A DNA stretch of 64,000 nt, taken from assembly GCF_009600885.1 (NCBI RefSeq), contig NZ_VCLA01000121.1:42143-106142 (forward strand), read 5' to 3'. The position numbers and the translations under genes were made by a program. Shown in pieces: positions 34,504-43,652 of this stretch. How positions within the stretch are numbered: position 1 is the first letter of the stretch; the number at the start of each line of letters is the position of its first letter. The notes beneath the pieces were generated by a model that was not told the DNA's origin, did not search any database, and saw nothing but the letters and a program-made list of their open reading frames with translations. This DNA comes from Streptomyces jumonjinensis (lineage in GTDB: Bacteria; Actinomycetota; Actinomycetes; Streptomycetales; Streptomycetaceae).

Positions 34504-34557
34504 TACGGTGTAGAGCTTTTTCTTGTACGGTGTATGAGCATTCCCCCTACGCCGTAC
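34504..34557 (+). promoter_or_regulatory. Candidate TetR operator region before the MFS gene
   Basis: TACGGTGTA occurs twice as a direct repeat (34504-34512 and 34525-34533). The second copy also forms an inverted repeat with TACGCCGTAC (34548-34557; arms GTACGGTGTA/TACGCCGTAC, one mismatch). It overlaps the expected promoter of the MFS-tetR operon. Confidence 0.6.
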
Positions 34558-34567
34558 AGGAGCTCAT

Positions 34568-36076
34568 GTGACGACGACGACCGCCCAGCACGAACAGGCC
34601 CCCACCGGCCGCCACCCCCAGCGCTGGCTGATCCTCGGCGTCATCTGCCTGGCCCAGCTCACCGTGCTGCTCGACAACACCATCCTCAGCGTGGCCATCC
34701 CCTCCCTGAACCGGGAGCTGGGCGCGTCCGCCACCGACATCCAGTGGATGATCAACGCGTACTCGCTGGTGCAGTCCGGACTGCTGCTCACCGCGGGGAA
34801 CGCCGCCGACCGCTACGGCCGTAAGAAACTGCTGGTCGCCGGGCTCGTGCTCTTCGGTATCGGCTCACTCGCCGCCGGCCTCTCCCAGTCCTCCGGCCAG
34901 CTGATCGCCGCGCGGGCGGGCATGGGCGTCGGCGGCGCGCTGCTGATGACCACGATCCTCGCCGTCGTCGTCCAGATCTTCGACGACACCGAACGGGTCA
35001 AGGCCATCGCGCTCTGGTCGACCGTCAGCTCGCTCGGCTTCGCGGCCGGACCCCTGATCGGCGGAGTCATGCTCGACCACTTCTGGTGGGGCGCGATCTT
35101 CCTGATCAACATCCCGGTGGTGGCGCTCGCCCTGACGGCCGTCGTCGCCCTGGTGCCGGAGTCCAAGAACCCGCAGGGCGAGCGGCCCGACCTGCTCGGC
35201 GCGCTGCTCTCCACGATCGGTATGACCGGCGTCGTCTACGCCATCATCTCCGGGCCCGAGCACGGCTGGACCTCCGGCCAGGTGCTGATCCCGGCCGCGG
35301 TCGGCGTGGCGGTGCTCGCCGCGTTCGCCGTGTGGGAACTGAGGATTCCGTACCCGATGCTGGATATGCACTTCTTCCGGAACCGGCGGTTCATCGGCGC
35401 GGTCGCCGGGTCGATCCTGGTCGCCTTCGGCATGGGCGGATCGCTCTTCCTGCTGACCCAGCATCTCCAGTTCGTCCTCGGATACGGACCGCTGGACGCC
35501 GGTCTCCGCACCGCCCCGCTCGCCCTCACCATCGTCGCCCTCAATCTGACGGGCGTCGGGCCGCGGCTGCTGCCCAAGCTCGGCACGCCGCTGACCATCG
35601 CGATCGGCATGGCGCTGGTGTCGGCCGGGCTCGCCGCGATCGCGCTGCTCGGCGGGGACGGCTACGGCGGGATGCTCCTGGGGCTCGTGGTGATGGGTGC
35701 GGGCATCGCGCTCTCCATGCCCGCCATGGCCAACGCGATCATGAGCGCGATACCGCCGGAGAAGGCCGGGGTCGGGGCGGGGGTGAACGGCACCCTCGCG
35801 GAGTTCGGCAACGGACTCGGCGTCGCCGTCCTCGGCGCGGTGCTGAACTCCCGCTTCGCCGTGCTCGTTCCCGGTGTCGTGGGGGCGGCTTCGCTGCCGG
35901 CGGCGCTGGCGGCGGCGGACGGCAGCGCCGAGCGGGAGCGCGTTTCGGACGCCTTCGCCTCCGGGCTTGAGACGAGTCAGCTGGTCGGAGCGGTGGCGGT
36001 GCTGGCCGGCGGTCTGCTGGCGGCGCTGCTGCTGCGCCGTGCGGAGAATGCTGATCCGGCCCGGCCCGCGGCATAG
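34568..36076 (+). CDS. DHA2-family (EmrB/QacA-type) drug efflux MFS transporter
   Basis: A 502-residue protein with 14 predicted membrane segments. Signatures include LDNTILSVAIPSLNRELGAS (segment 1), GNAADRYGRKKLLVAGL (loop 2) and FAAGPLIGGVMLDHFWWGAIFLINIP (motif C region). It probably exports drugs by proton antiport. GTG 34568 has AGGAG at 34558-34562. A tetR gene follows 71 bp downstream on the same strand, and inverted repeats precede this gene, so the pair is probably a repressor-controlled operon. Confidence 0.9.
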   Translation: MTTTTAQHEQAPTGRHPQRWLILGVICLAQLTVLLDNTILSVAIPSLNRELGASATDIQWMINAYSLVQSGLLLTAGNAADRYGRKKLLVAGLVLFGIGSLAAGLSQSSGQLIAARAGMGVGGALLMTTILAVVVQIFDDTERVKAIALWSTVSSLGFAAGPLIGGVMLDHFWWGAIFLINIPVVALALTAVVALVPESKNPQGERPDLLGALLSTIGMTGVVYAIISGPEHGWTSGQVLIPAAVGVAVLAAFAVWELRIPYPMLDMHFFRNRRFIGAVAGSILVAFGMGGSLFLLTQHLQFVLGYGPLDAGLRTAPLALTIVALNLTGVGPRLLPKLGTPLTIAIGMALVSAGLAAIALLGGDGYGGMLLGLVVMGAGIALSMPAMANAIMSAIPPEKAGVGAGVNGTLAEFGNGLGVAVLGAVLNSRFAVLVPGVVGAASLPAALAAADGSAERERVSDAFASGLETSQLVGAVAVLAGGLLAALLLRRAENADPARPAA

Positions 36077-36147
36077 CATCGAGACCGGGCGGATGCGCCG
36101 CCCCGTCGACCTTCTGTCCGACAGGTACCACCGAGGAGGGTGTCGCC

Positions 36148-36945
36148 ATGGTGAGTGCGGCCGACCGCGCGAAGAGTCCCGCGCGGACCAGTGTGTGGCT
36201 GGAGGGCAAGGCGGAACGCGGTCGCAGATCGGCCCAGCCCGCCAGCCTCGACCGCGCCAAGATCATTGATGCGACCGTCCGGCTGCTGGACTCGGAGGGC
36301 GCGGCGAAGTTCTCGATGCGGCGGCTGGCGGCGGAGCTGGACGTCACCGCGATGTCGGTCTACTGGTACGTGGACACCAAGGACGATCTGCTGGAACTGG
36401 CGCTCGACGCGGCGTTCGGGACGATCCGGCTGACTGACGCCGGTGCGGACGCCCTCCCCGACGGGGACGCGGACGCCGGTGACTGGCGGGGGCGGCTGCG
36501 GCGGCTGGCGGTGGACTACCGGGCGATGCTGGTGCGGCACCCCTGGGTATCGCCGCTGGTGGGCACGTTTCTGAACATCGGGCCGAACGCGCTGGCGTTC
36601 TCGCTGGCGATCCAGCAGGTGATGCGGGACACGGGGCTGCCGCCGCGGGGGCAGATGGGCGCACTGTCGGCGGTGTTCCAGTTCGTGTACGGGTTCGGCA
36701 CCATCGAGGGGCACTTCATCGCGCGGTGCGCCTCGGCGGGGATGAGCCAGGACGAGTACTACCGCGAGGCCATAGGCACCATGACCGGGGCCCCGGACCT
36801 GGGGCTCAAGAAGTACATCACGGAGTCCATGGAGATCATGGTGTCCGGGGGCACGGGGACGGTGGCAGAGATGCGCGAGCGGGATTTCGAGTACGCGCTG
36901 GAGACGCTGGTGGCGGGGATCGAGGCGATGGCGGCTCGGGGGTAG
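36148..36945 (+). CDS. TetR-family transcriptional regulator
   Basis: A 265-residue TetR protein: DRAKIIDATVRLLDSEGAAKFSMRRLAAELDVTAMSVYWYVDTKDDLLELALD gives a complete N-terminal helix-turn-helix. The ligand domain resembles the TetR_C group typical of Streptomyces drug-pump repressors (RRLAVDYRAMLVRHPWVSPLV, FQFVYGFGTIEGHFIAR). GAGGAGGG precedes ATG 36148. It lies downstream of, and on the same strand as, the DHA2 pump it probably represses. A 150-bp stretch of degenerate GGCTCCCGG-type repeats follows (36957-37107). Confidence 0.9.
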   Translation: MVSAADRAKSPARTSVWLEGKAERGRRSAQPASLDRAKIIDATVRLLDSEGAAKFSMRRLAAELDVTAMSVYWYVDTKDDLLELALDAAFGTIRLTDAGADALPDGDADAGDWRGRLRRLAVDYRAMLVRHPWVSPLVGTFLNIGPNALAFSLAIQQVMRDTGLPPRGQMGALSAVFQFVYGFGTIEGHFIARCASAGMSQDEYYREAIGTMTGAPDLGLKKYITESMEIMVSGGTGTVAEMRERDFEYALETLVAGIEAMAARG

Positions 36946-37109
36946 ACCTGCGCGGGTTCCGGGCTCCGGGCTCCGGCCCCTGGGCCCCGAGGATCCTCAG
37001 GGCTCCCGGCCTCCGGGGTTCCGGGGGCTCTCAGGTCCAGAGCTCCTGGCCCCCGGGACTCTCAGGGCTCCCGGCGACCAAGGCTCCCGGCCCCGAGAGC
37101 TCCCCCGGC

Positions 37110-37571
37110 TCAGGCCAGCCGCGCCGGGAAGCCCCCCTTCGACACCGGCCCCCACCGCACCGGAACCACCCGGATGATCGACTTGCCCTGGCGGAGCATC
37201 GCCTCGCGGTACTCCGCCCAGTCCGGGTGCTCCCCCGCGATGTTCCGGTAGTACTCCACCAGCGGCTCGACCGACTCCGGCGCGTCGATGACCTCCGCCT
37301 CGCCGTCGAGCTGGACCCATGGCCCGTCCCAGTCGTCCGAGAGCACGATCAGGCTCACCCGCGCGTTCCGCTTCGCGTTGCGGGTCTTCGCGCGCTCGGG
37401 GTAGGTGGCGACGACGACCCGGCCCGCGCCGTCCACCCCGCAGGTCAGCGGAGACCCCTGCGGAGTGCCGTCCGCCCGCTTCGTCAACAGGATCGCCCGA
37501 TGTCTCGGACGTACGAACTCCAGCAACTCGTCCCGCGTCACCGTGGTGTCGGCAGCGATATCAGGCGCCAT
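37110..37571 (-). CDS. PPOX-class split-barrel flavoprotein (FMN or F420 dependent)
   Basis: A 153-residue split beta-barrel protein: LLEFVRPRHRAILLTKRADG, TPQGSPLTCGVDGAGRVVVATYPERAKTRNAKRNARVSL, WVQLDGEAEVIDAPE. The pattern matches actinobacterial F420- or FMN-binding pyridoxamine-oxidase-like reductases, with the R-x-K-x-x-N-x-x-x-N-x-x-V cofactor region present. Substrate unknown. It is convergent with tetR and lies 81 bp upstream of the stop of nothing on its own strand, so it is probably monocistronic. Confidence 0.8.
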   Translation of the reverse strand: MAPDIAADTTVTRDELLEFVRPRHRAILLTKRADGTPQGSPLTCGVDGAGRVVVATYPERAKTRNAKRNARVSLIVLSDDWDGPWVQLDGEAEVIDAPESVEPLVEYYRNIAGEHPDWAEYREAMLRQGKSIIRVVPVRWGPVSKGGFPARLA

Positions 37572-37652
37572 GCGCGGCAGCCTAGCCCCTCCCGTCCCGC
37601 CCGGACCGGTCCCGCGCGCCCCGATCCGGACGGGAGACGGACGGAGAGAGAA

Positions 37653-39236
37653 CTAACGCTTCAGCGCGACCTCCTTGATGAACACCGTCACCACCAGTGC
37701 CACCAGCGCGAACGGCGCCGAGTACAGAAAGATGTCGGCGACACCGTGGCCGTACGCCCCCTCCATCACCGTGCGCAGCGGCTCCGGGAGCGTCGCCGGG
37801 TCGAGGATGCCGCCGGCCGCCGGAGCGTCCTGGCCCAGCCGCGCACCCTCGGGGCCCAGTTCCGCCAGGCCGTTCTCGGCATGGTGGGTGACCCGGGTCC
37901 CCAGCACCGCGCCCAGCGCCGAGACGCCCACCGCCCCGCCGAGCGAACGGAAGAACACCACCACGGAGGAGGCCGCGCCCAGATCCGCGCCGGACACCTG
38001 GTTCTGGGTGCAGAGCACCAGGTTCTGCATCATCATGCCGAGGCCGAGCCCCAGAACCGCCATGGCGACGGCGACCTGCCAGTACTCGGTGTCGTAGCGG
38101 ATCGTGCCCAGCAGCCCGAGCCCCGCCGTCACCAGCGCACCGCCGCCGACGAGCCAGCTCTTCCAGCGGCCCGTCCTGGTGATGATCTGCCCGGAGAGCG
38201 TGGAGGAGAGAACGAGACCCGCGATCATCGGAATCGTCATCACGCCGGACATCGTCGGCGACAGCCCCCGCGCCAGCTGGAAGTACTGGCTGAAGAACAC
38301 CGTCCCCGCGAACATCGCCACGCCGACGAAGAGCGACGCCGCCGACGACAGCGCGATCGTCCGGTTGCGGAACAGCCGCAGGGGGATGATCGGATCGCTC
38401 GCCCGCCCCTCGGCGAACAGGAACCCCGCGCCGAGCGCCAGCGCCCCGCCGACCATCGCGTACGTCTGCCAGGACGCCCACGCGTACCGGTCGCCCGCGA
38501 AGGTCACCCACACCAGCAGCAGCGACACCGCCGCGCTGATCAGCACCGCGCCCGCCCAGTCGATCCGCACCTCGCGCCGGACCACCGGCAGCTTCAGCGT
38601 CTTCTGGAGCAGGACCAGCGCGATCAGCGCGAACGGCACGCCCACATAGAAGCACCAGCGCCAGCCGAGCCAGTCGGTGTCCGTGATGACCCCGCCGAGC
38701 AGCGGCCCGCCGACGGTCGCGAGCGCGAACGACGCGCCGAGATATCCGCTGTAACGGCCGCGCTCCCGGGGGGAGATCATCGCGGCCATGATCACCTGGG
38801 AGAGCGCGGTGAGCCCGCCGACGCCGATTCCCTGGACCACCCGGCAGGCGATCAGCATCTCGGTGCTCTGCGCGAGACCGGCAACCACCGAGCCCGCCAC
38901 ATAGATCAGCAGGGCTATCTGCACCAGCAGCTTCTTGCTGAACAGATCGGCGAGCTTGCCCCAGAGCGGGGTGGTCGCCGTCATCGACAGCAGCGCCGCC
39001 GTGACCACCCAGGTGTACGCGCTCTGCCCGCCGCCGAGGTCGCCGATGATCCGGGGCAGGGCGTTGGTGACGATCGTGGACGACAGGATGGCGACGAACA
39101 TGCCGAGCAGCAGCCCGGACAGCGCCTCCATGATCTGCCGATGGGTCATGGGCGGGCCGTCGCCCGCGTGGGCGTCCCGCTCGGGGGCTTCGGTCCGGCC
39201 GTCGCCCCGCACACCGGATGGTGTGGTCATGGCCAT
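37653..39236 (-). CDS. DHA2-family MFS drug efflux transporter
   Basis: A 527-residue protein with 14 predicted membrane segments: AILSSTIVTNALPRIIGDLG (segment 1), GKLADLFSKKLLVQIAL (loop 2), ASFALATVGGPLLGGVITD (motif C). It groups with EmrB/QacA-type multidrug exporters. The first 30 residues are hydrophilic. A marR gene lies 12 bp upstream on the same strand, so the pump and regulator form an operon with twin operators ahead of marR. It ends with EVALKR; the region to the next gene is short. Confidence 0.9.
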   Translation of the reverse strand: MAMTTPSGVRGDGRTEAPERDAHAGDGPPMTHRQIMEALSGLLLGMFVAILSSTIVTNALPRIIGDLGGGQSAYTWVVTAALLSMTATTPLWGKLADLFSKKLLVQIALLIYVAGSVVAGLAQSTEMLIACRVVQGIGVGGLTALSQVIMAAMISPRERGRYSGYLGASFALATVGGPLLGGVITDTDWLGWRWCFYVGVPFALIALVLLQKTLKLPVVRREVRIDWAGAVLISAAVSLLLVWVTFAGDRYAWASWQTYAMVGGALALGAGFLFAEGRASDPIIPLRLFRNRTIALSSAASLFVGVAMFAGTVFFSQYFQLARGLSPTMSGVMTIPMIAGLVLSSTLSGQIITRTGRWKSWLVGGGALVTAGLGLLGTIRYDTEYWQVAVAMAVLGLGLGMMMQNLVLCTQNQVSGADLGAASSVVVFFRSLGGAVGVSALGAVLGTRVTHHAENGLAELGPEGARLGQDAPAAGGILDPATLPEPLRTVMEGAYGHGVADIFLYSAPFALVALVVTVFIKEVALKR

Positions 39237-39248
39237 GAGGTCTCTCTC

Positions 39249-39704
39249 TCAGCTCTGGTCGTGGGGCGCTCGCGCCCGGGGGCTCCCGAAGGAGTCGCGC
39301 AAGCGGGCGAGCATGGTGATCAGCTGACCGATCTCGTCGTCGGTCCAGTCGTGGAGGCGGCCGGCGAAGAGATCGGTGGTTCTCCGGTGGAGTTCGCCGA
39401 GCATCCCTGCGCCCTCGGGGGTCAGCCGCAGGATGCGCGAACGTCCGTCATCGGGGTCCGGGGCGCGTTCGACCCAGCCCTGTGCGACGACATGGGCCAC
39501 ATGTCTGCTGGTCACCGACATGTCCACGGCGAGCAGCTCGGCGAGCCGGCTCATCCGCATCTCGCCGTGCCGCTGGAGGAGGGCGAGCACGGCGGCGGAG
39601 CCCGAAGGGCACTCGACGGGCAGCTGCCGGGCGAGCGCGCGCTTGAGGCCGCCGATGGCGCTGAGCTGTCGGGCCAGTTCCGCGTACTGACTCTGTGCGG
39701 CCAT
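39249..39704 (-). CDS. MarR-family regulator of the efflux operon
   Basis: A 151-residue winged-helix protein: ALLQRHGEMRMSRLAELLAVDMSVTSRHVAHVVAQGWVERAPDPDDGRSRILRLTPEG. It is the first gene of a two-gene operon with the DHA2 pump. Two near-identical dyads lie in its upstream region (39729-39770), so it probably represses its own operon and responds to a pump substrate. Confidence 0.92.
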   Translation of the reverse strand: MAAQSQYAELARQLSAIGGLKRALARQLPVECPSGSAAVLALLQRHGEMRMSRLAELLAVDMSVTSRHVAHVVAQGWVERAPDPDDGRSRILRLTPEGAGMLGELHRRTTDLFAGRLHDWTDDEIGQLITMLARLRDSFGSPRARAPHDQS

Positions 39705-39728
39705 GGCCGAGTCCCCCTCCAGTGTCTA

Positions 39729-39770
39729 TTGCTTAGGGCAACCATATAAGCTGTTGGTTGCTACAGGCAA
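39729..39770. promoter_or_regulatory. Twin MarR operators
   Basis: TTGCTTAGGGCAA (39729-39741) and TTGCTACAGGCAA (39758-39770) are two 13-bp dyads (TTGC-N5-GCAA) 29 bp apart, just upstream of the marR start at 39704. Confidence 0.7.
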
Positions 39771-39809
39771 ATAAAAGATCGCCGACGGGGACGGGGGCGG
39801 CGGAACGGG

Positions 39810-39863
39810 CCCGACTGTCCACGCACCGCCCGGGGTCCCGACTGTCCACGCACCGCCCGGGGT
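39810..39863. repeat. 27-bp perfect tandem duplication
   Basis: CCCGACTGTCCACGCACCGC plus CCGGGGT is present twice without interruption (39810-39836 and 39837-39863). It ends where the next promoter begins. Confidence 0.95.
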
Positions 39864-39891
39864 TGGGTCGTACATCCGGATTCGCTAGGGT
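39863..39891 (+). promoter_or_regulatory. Promoter of a leaderless gene
   Basis: -35 TTGGGT (39863-39868), 17-bp spacer, -10 TAGGGT (39886-39891). The ATG at 39900 lies where transcription should begin, so the message is probably leaderless. Confidence 0.6.
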
Positions 39892-39899
39892 CGTGCCCC

Positions 39900-40118
39900 A
39901 TGGCACACAACCCCCATGCTCCCCAGGGTCAGAACCCCCAGGGCGGCCACGACCCCGCAGGCAGCACCCAGATGTTCCGCGCGTTCGTCGACGAAGGCAC
40001 GCCCCAGGGCCGCCGTCAGGCCGCCGCGGCGCAGTCGGGACCCAAGGCCGGAGTGATCTTCGGAGTCATCGCGGCGATCGTGGTCCTCGGCGCGGTGGCC
40101 TGGCTCGCCTTCGGATAG
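39900..40118 (+). CDS. Small single-span membrane protein
   Basis: A 72-residue protein with a hydrophilic Gln/Pro/Gly-rich N-terminus (MAHNPHAPQGQNPQGGHDPA, then STQMFRAFVDEG) and one C-terminal membrane helix (AGVIFGVIAAIVVLGAVAWL). The topology is N-in or tail-anchored. There is no Shine-Dalgarno; a good promoter ends 8 bases before ATG 39900. I do not know a function. Confidence 0.75.
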   Translation: MAHNPHAPQGQNPQGGHDPAGSTQMFRAFVDEGTPQGRRQAAAAQSGPKAGVIFGVIAAIVVLGAVAWLAFG

Positions 40119-40196
40119 CGGAAGCCGGATCGCGGGTGCCGGGTTGCGGAAGTACGCCCCGGCTGAAGATCCGTACGTACGTATGAATGTGTCGCG

Positions 40197-40988
40197 TCAC
40201 CGCCAGACGGCGCTGACGTCCTGTGTCTCGACCCGCATGCCCGGCGGCACCCGCCACGCGTCCACGCAGACCGTGTACGCCGCCGTCCGCGCCGAGCGGG
40301 CCGCGATGGGCGCGGGCAGCGGCTGAGCGGATTCGATCGTCGCCCAGTCGACGCCGAGCGCGCCGATGATGTGCGTACCGAAGGTGACGGTTCCCGAAGT
40401 CGCGGGTACGTCACCGGTGTTGCGGAACTCCACCGTCACCTGCTCGCACCACCGTCGGTCCAGTGGGGTGCGGACCGGGTCGCCGATCTTCAGCACGGCG
40501 GGGCCGGACGGCGATGGGCCCGGGCGGCCGGTGGGCGACTGCGGTACGCCGGACGGGCCGCCGCCAGGGTCGGCCGGGTCGCCGGTGCCGCTCGCCGGGC
40601 CGGAGGGAGCCGGGCCGGAGGGAGCCGGGCCGGAAGGTGTCGTACCGGAACGAGCCGGGCCGTCGTCGGGCCCGGGGGCGGCGGGCCGGTCCGCGCCGCC
40701 GCTCGCCGGGGCGGCGCCAGGGGGGCCGGAGGCCGTCGCGACCGGCGCTCCGCCCGTGGGCGATGGACCGCTGCGCCGTGCGAGATCGTCCAGCGGCACC
40801 AGCGCGATACCGCCCTTCGGCGGGACCGCGGACACCCGTCCCGGTCCGGCCGGGCCGACAGCCGCGTATCCCTCGCCGTCGCTGTCGCCGTCGTCGCCTC
40901 CGTACGCGACGAGCGCTCCACCCAGGCAGAGCGCCGCCGTGGCCGTCAGCGCCGCGAGCGCCGTCGTCCCGCGTCGTCCTCGTGACAT
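40197..40988 (-). CDS. Secreted hypothetical protein with a Pro/Ser/Gly-rich stalk
   Basis: A 263-residue protein: signal peptide MSRGRRGTTALAALTATAAL...GGALVAYG, an acidic patch (GGDDGDSDGEG), a long stalk with repeats such as SGPAPSGPAPSGPASG (residues about 70-165), and a C-terminal beta-sandwich-like domain (KIGDPVRTPLDRRWCEQVTVEFRNTG...AAYTVCVDAWRVPPG) with two cysteines that may pair. The layout suggests a surface-exposed domain on a flexible wall-crossing stalk. No family name is recognised. Confidence 0.75.
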   Translation of the reverse strand: MSRGRRGTTALAALTATAALCLGGALVAYGGDDGDSDGEGYAAVGPAGPGRVSAVPPKGGIALVPLDDLARRSGPSPTGGAPVATASGPPGAAPASGGADRPAAPGPDDGPARSGTTPSGPAPSGPAPSGPASGTGDPADPGGGPSGVPQSPTGRPGPSPSGPAVLKIGDPVRTPLDRRWCEQVTVEFRNTGDVPATSGTVTFGTHIIGALGVDWATIESAQPLPAPIAARSARTAAYTVCVDAWRVPPGMRVETQDVSAVWR

Positions 40989-41054
40989 CGCGACAGTGTG
41001 ACTGACGTACCGTCAACAAGGAAGAGCGAGGCGGCGTTCGGGACGTCAGCGGGC

Positions 41055-41924
41055 TCAGTCGGAGATCAGTCCGTCCCGCAGCTGCGCGAGCGTACGCGTC
41101 AGCAGCCGGGAGACGTGCATCTGCGAGATGCCGACCTCCTCGCCGATCTGCGACTGCGTCATATTGGCGAAGAACCGCAGCATGATGATCTGCCGCTCCC
41201 TGGGCGGGAGTTTGGCCAGCAGGGGCTTCAGGGACTCGCGGTACTCCACGCCCTCCAGCGCCGTGTCCTCATATCCCAGCCGGTCCGCGAGGGAGCCCTC
41301 GCCGCCGTCGTCCTCGGGGGAGGGGGAGTCGAGGGAGGAGGCGGTGTACGCGTTGCCCACGGCGAGGCCGTCGACCACCTCTTCCTCCGAGACGCCCAGC
41401 ACCGCGGCGAGTTCGGGCACGGTCGGCGAGCGGTCCAGCCGCTGGGCCAGCTCATCGCTGGCCTTGGTCAGGGCGAGCCGCAGCTCCTGGAGCCGGCGCG
41501 GCACCCGCACCGACCACGAGGTGTCCCGGAAGAAGCGCTTGATCTCGCCGACGACGGTCGGCATCGCGAACGTCGGGAACTCCACGCCCCGTTCGCAGTC
41601 GAAGCGGTCGATCGCCTTGATCAGGCCGATCGTGCCGACCTGGACGATGTCCTCCATCGGCTCGTTACGGCTGCGGAAGCGGGCCGCCGCATACCGCACC
41701 AGCGGCAGATTCAGCTCGATGAGGGTGTCGCGCACATAGGTGCGCTCCGGGCTGTCGACGACTCCGCCGGACCCCTCGGCGTCCAGCGCGCGCAGCCGCA
41801 GGAACAGGGAGCGGGAGAGAGTACGGGTGTCGATGGCCTCCGAGCTGTCAGGCGTGACAGGTGCGGGAGCGCTCTGTTCGGGCGTGAGCGTGAGCACCTT
41901 CGAGCTGCCCTGTGCTGCGGACAT
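41055..41924 (-). CDS. sigN: SigB/SigF-family sigma factor, likely SigN
   Basis: A 289-residue sigma factor with regions 2-4: region 2 [59 protein letters not shown], region 3 with [20 protein letters not shown], and region 4 [41 protein letters not shown]. It lies directly downstream of a sigF match on the same strand, as sigN lies next to sigF in S. coelicolor. The name rests on that synteny. ATG 41924 follows AAAGGGCG. In the 238 bp upstream, a palindrome GGGTATACCC (42146-42155) carries a GGGTAT -10-like element on both strands. No anti-sigma gene is adjacent. Confidence 0.8.
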   Translation of the reverse strand: MSAAQGSSKVLTLTPEQSAPAPVTPDSSEAIDTRTLSRSLFLRLRALDAEGSGGVVDSPERTYVRDTLIELNLPLVRYAAARFRSRNEPMEDIVQVGTIGLIKAIDRFDCERGVEFPTFAMPTVVGEIKRFFRDTSWSVRVPRRLQELRLALTKASDELAQRLDRSPTVPELAAVLGVSEEEVVDGLAVGNAYTASSLDSPSPEDDGGEGSLADRLGYEDTALEGVEYRESLKPLLAKLPPRERQIIMLRFFANMTQSQIGEEVGISQMHVSRLLTRTLAQLRDGLISD

Positions 41925-42162
41925 GCCACGCCCTTTGAGGTCGCGTACGGTCGCGGTGGCCGCGACCAACGGGAGGAACGCAGCCTGCACCTGAAATACC
42001 GGCCACAAGGCTGCGGCAAACGCGTCTCCGGCAGAATGTCACATGTCGGCAACGCGCCGAAGAGATTTGTCGACACCGATCGAGGGAATCGCCGCAGGAG
42101 ACAAGGGGTGCGGGTGGGGTGGCCGCAGGGAAAAACGTCCAACTGGGGTATACCCGATACAG

Positions 42163-43107
42163 CTACGCTTCGATCCTGTTTGCGGATCGCAATCGGGCGA
42201 AGCTCCGGGCCAGCAGCCTTGACACATGCATCTGCGAGACGCCCAGTTCCTGACTGATCTGTGACTGCGTCAGATTGCTGTAATAGCGGAGCATCAGAAT
42301 CCGCTGCTCCCTCTCGGGCAGCTGTACGAGCAGATGCCGTACGAGGTCCCGGTGCTCGACGCCCGCCAGCGCGGGATCCTCATAGCCGAGCCGGTCGAGC
42401 AGACCCGGCAGCCCATCGCCTTCCTGGGCCGCCTCCAGCGAGGTGGCGTGGTACGAGCGCCCCGCCTCGATGCAGGCGAGCACCTCGTCCTCGCCGATCT
42501 TGAGCCGCTCGGCGATCTCGGCGGTCGTCGGGATACGGCCGTGGGCCGTCGTCAGATCCTCGGTCGCGCCGTTGACCTGGACCCAGAGTTCGTGCAGCCG
42601 CCGGGGGACGTGGACGGTCCGGACGTTGTCCCGGAAGTATCGTTTGATCTCGCCGACGACGGTCGGCATCGCGAAGGTCGGGAACTGCACCCCCCGGTCC
42701 GGATCGAACCGGTCGATGGCGTTGATCAGCCCGATCGTGCCGACCTGGACGACGTCCTCCATCGGCTCGTTGCGGCTGCGGAAGCGGGCCGCCGCGTACC
42801 GCACCAGCGGCAGATTGGCCTCGATCAGCGCTCCGCGCACCCGGGTGTGCTCCGGGGTGCCCGGCTCCAGCCCCTTCAGCTCGCCGAAGAGCACCTGGGT
42901 GAGCGCGCGGGTGTCCGCGCCCCGGCCGCCGGGGCGGGCGGAGCCGCTGGTCAGCAGCTCGTCCTCGGTCTCCTCCTCGACTTCCTTGGGGGCTGAGCAG
43001 TCCGAGGGGTCCGCCGCGTCGGTGTCGGGACTATCGGTGGAGGCGGCGGGAGGCGGCTCCGGGGGCCCGTTCTGGGGCAGCGCTTCAGGTGCGGTACTGG
43101 CCGGCAC
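42163..43107 (-). CDS. sigF: Sporulation sigma factor SigF
   Basis: A 314-residue SigB-family sigma factor. The N-terminal 80 residues are acidic and Pro-rich. Then [24 protein letters not shown] leads to region 2 ([61 protein letters not shown]), region 3 and region 4 ([52 protein letters not shown]). The C-terminal sequence matches my recollection of S. coelicolor SigF, the late spore-specific sigma factor. GTG 43107 follows GAAGGGG. SigF and the downstream SigN-like factor are separated by 238 bp with their own promoter region. Confidence 0.85.
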   Translation of the reverse strand: MPASTAPEALPQNGPPEPPPAASTDSPDTDAADPSDCSAPKEVEEETEDELLTSGSARPGGRGADTRALTQVLFGELKGLEPGTPEHTRVRGALIEANLPLVRYAAARFRSRNEPMEDVVQVGTIGLINAIDRFDPDRGVQFPTFAMPTVVGEIKRYFRDNVRTVHVPRRLHELWVQVNGATEDLTTAHGRIPTTAEIAERLKIGEDEVLACIEAGRSYHATSLEAAQEGDGLPGLLDRLGYEDPALAGVEHRDLVRHLLVQLPEREQRILMLRYYSNLTQSQISQELGVSQMHVSRLLARSFARLRSANRIEA

Positions 43108-43243
43108 GGGCTCGCCACCCCTTCGCGGTCGTCTACGGACAACTCATCCATCAAAAGCGGTCATAGCATCACAAGACATGTCCACTGTGTGCAAGCACCA
43201 GATAACGCCGTGTTGAAGGCAAGTTGGGGTCTAAACCTCAAAA

Positions 43244-43270
43244 AGCCCCTTGCCATCGTGGCAAGGGGCT
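43244..43270 (-). terminator. Terminator downstream of the Dabb gene
   Basis: A perfect 12-bp stem (AGCCCCTTGCCA and complement) with a 3-nt loop, followed on the minus strand by TTTTTGAGG, lies 51 bp past the Dabb stop. Confidence 0.85.
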
Positions 43271-43320
43271 GGAGAAACGCCGTTTCGACGCCTGGAGGAG
43301 GACGCGTACGGAGCCGGGGC

Positions 43321-43614
43321 TCAGAACTCGTAGTCGGCGATCACCCACGTGGCGAACTCCCGCCACTGTCCGGCAGCCGCCTGATGGGCCGGGTGCTCGA
43401 TATAGCGCTTCAGCGCATCACGGTCGGCCACGGCGGAGTTGATCGCGAAGTCATAGGCGATCGGCCGGTCGCTGATGTTCCAGGCGCACTCCCAGAACTC
43501 CAGCTCGGGGACGATGCCGCTCAGCTCCGCGAAGGCCCGCGCTCCGGCTGCCACCCGGGGCTCGTCGCGCTCGACGCCCTCATTGAGCTTGAAGAGGACC
43601 AGATGACGGATCAA
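43321..43614 (-). CDS. Dabb (stress-responsive alpha/beta barrel) protein
   Basis: A 97-residue ferredoxin-like protein of the dimeric alpha/beta-barrel group: LIRHLVLFKLNEGVERDEPR, FAELSGIVPELEFWECAWNISDRPIAYDFAINSAVADRDALKRYIEHPAHQ. The start is TTG at 43614, supported by GAGGTG just upstream and by the usual family beginning I-R-H-x-V-L-F. Some relatives are oligoketide cyclases or stress proteins; its own function is unknown. It is transcribed towards sigF but separated by a terminator. Confidence 0.85.
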   Translation of the reverse strand: MIRHLVLFKLNEGVERDEPRVAAGARAFAELSGIVPELEFWECAWNISDRPIAYDFAINSAVADRDALKRYIEHPAHQAAAGQWREFATWVIADYEF

Positions 43615-43652
43615 GGGACACCTCGGTGATGGACGGCCGGGGGCCGCGGGGT

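Noticed and set aside
36726..39749. A 1007-codon plus-strand frame
   Set aside because: It overlaps tetR out of frame and runs antisense to the DHA2 and marR genes; no motif is present.
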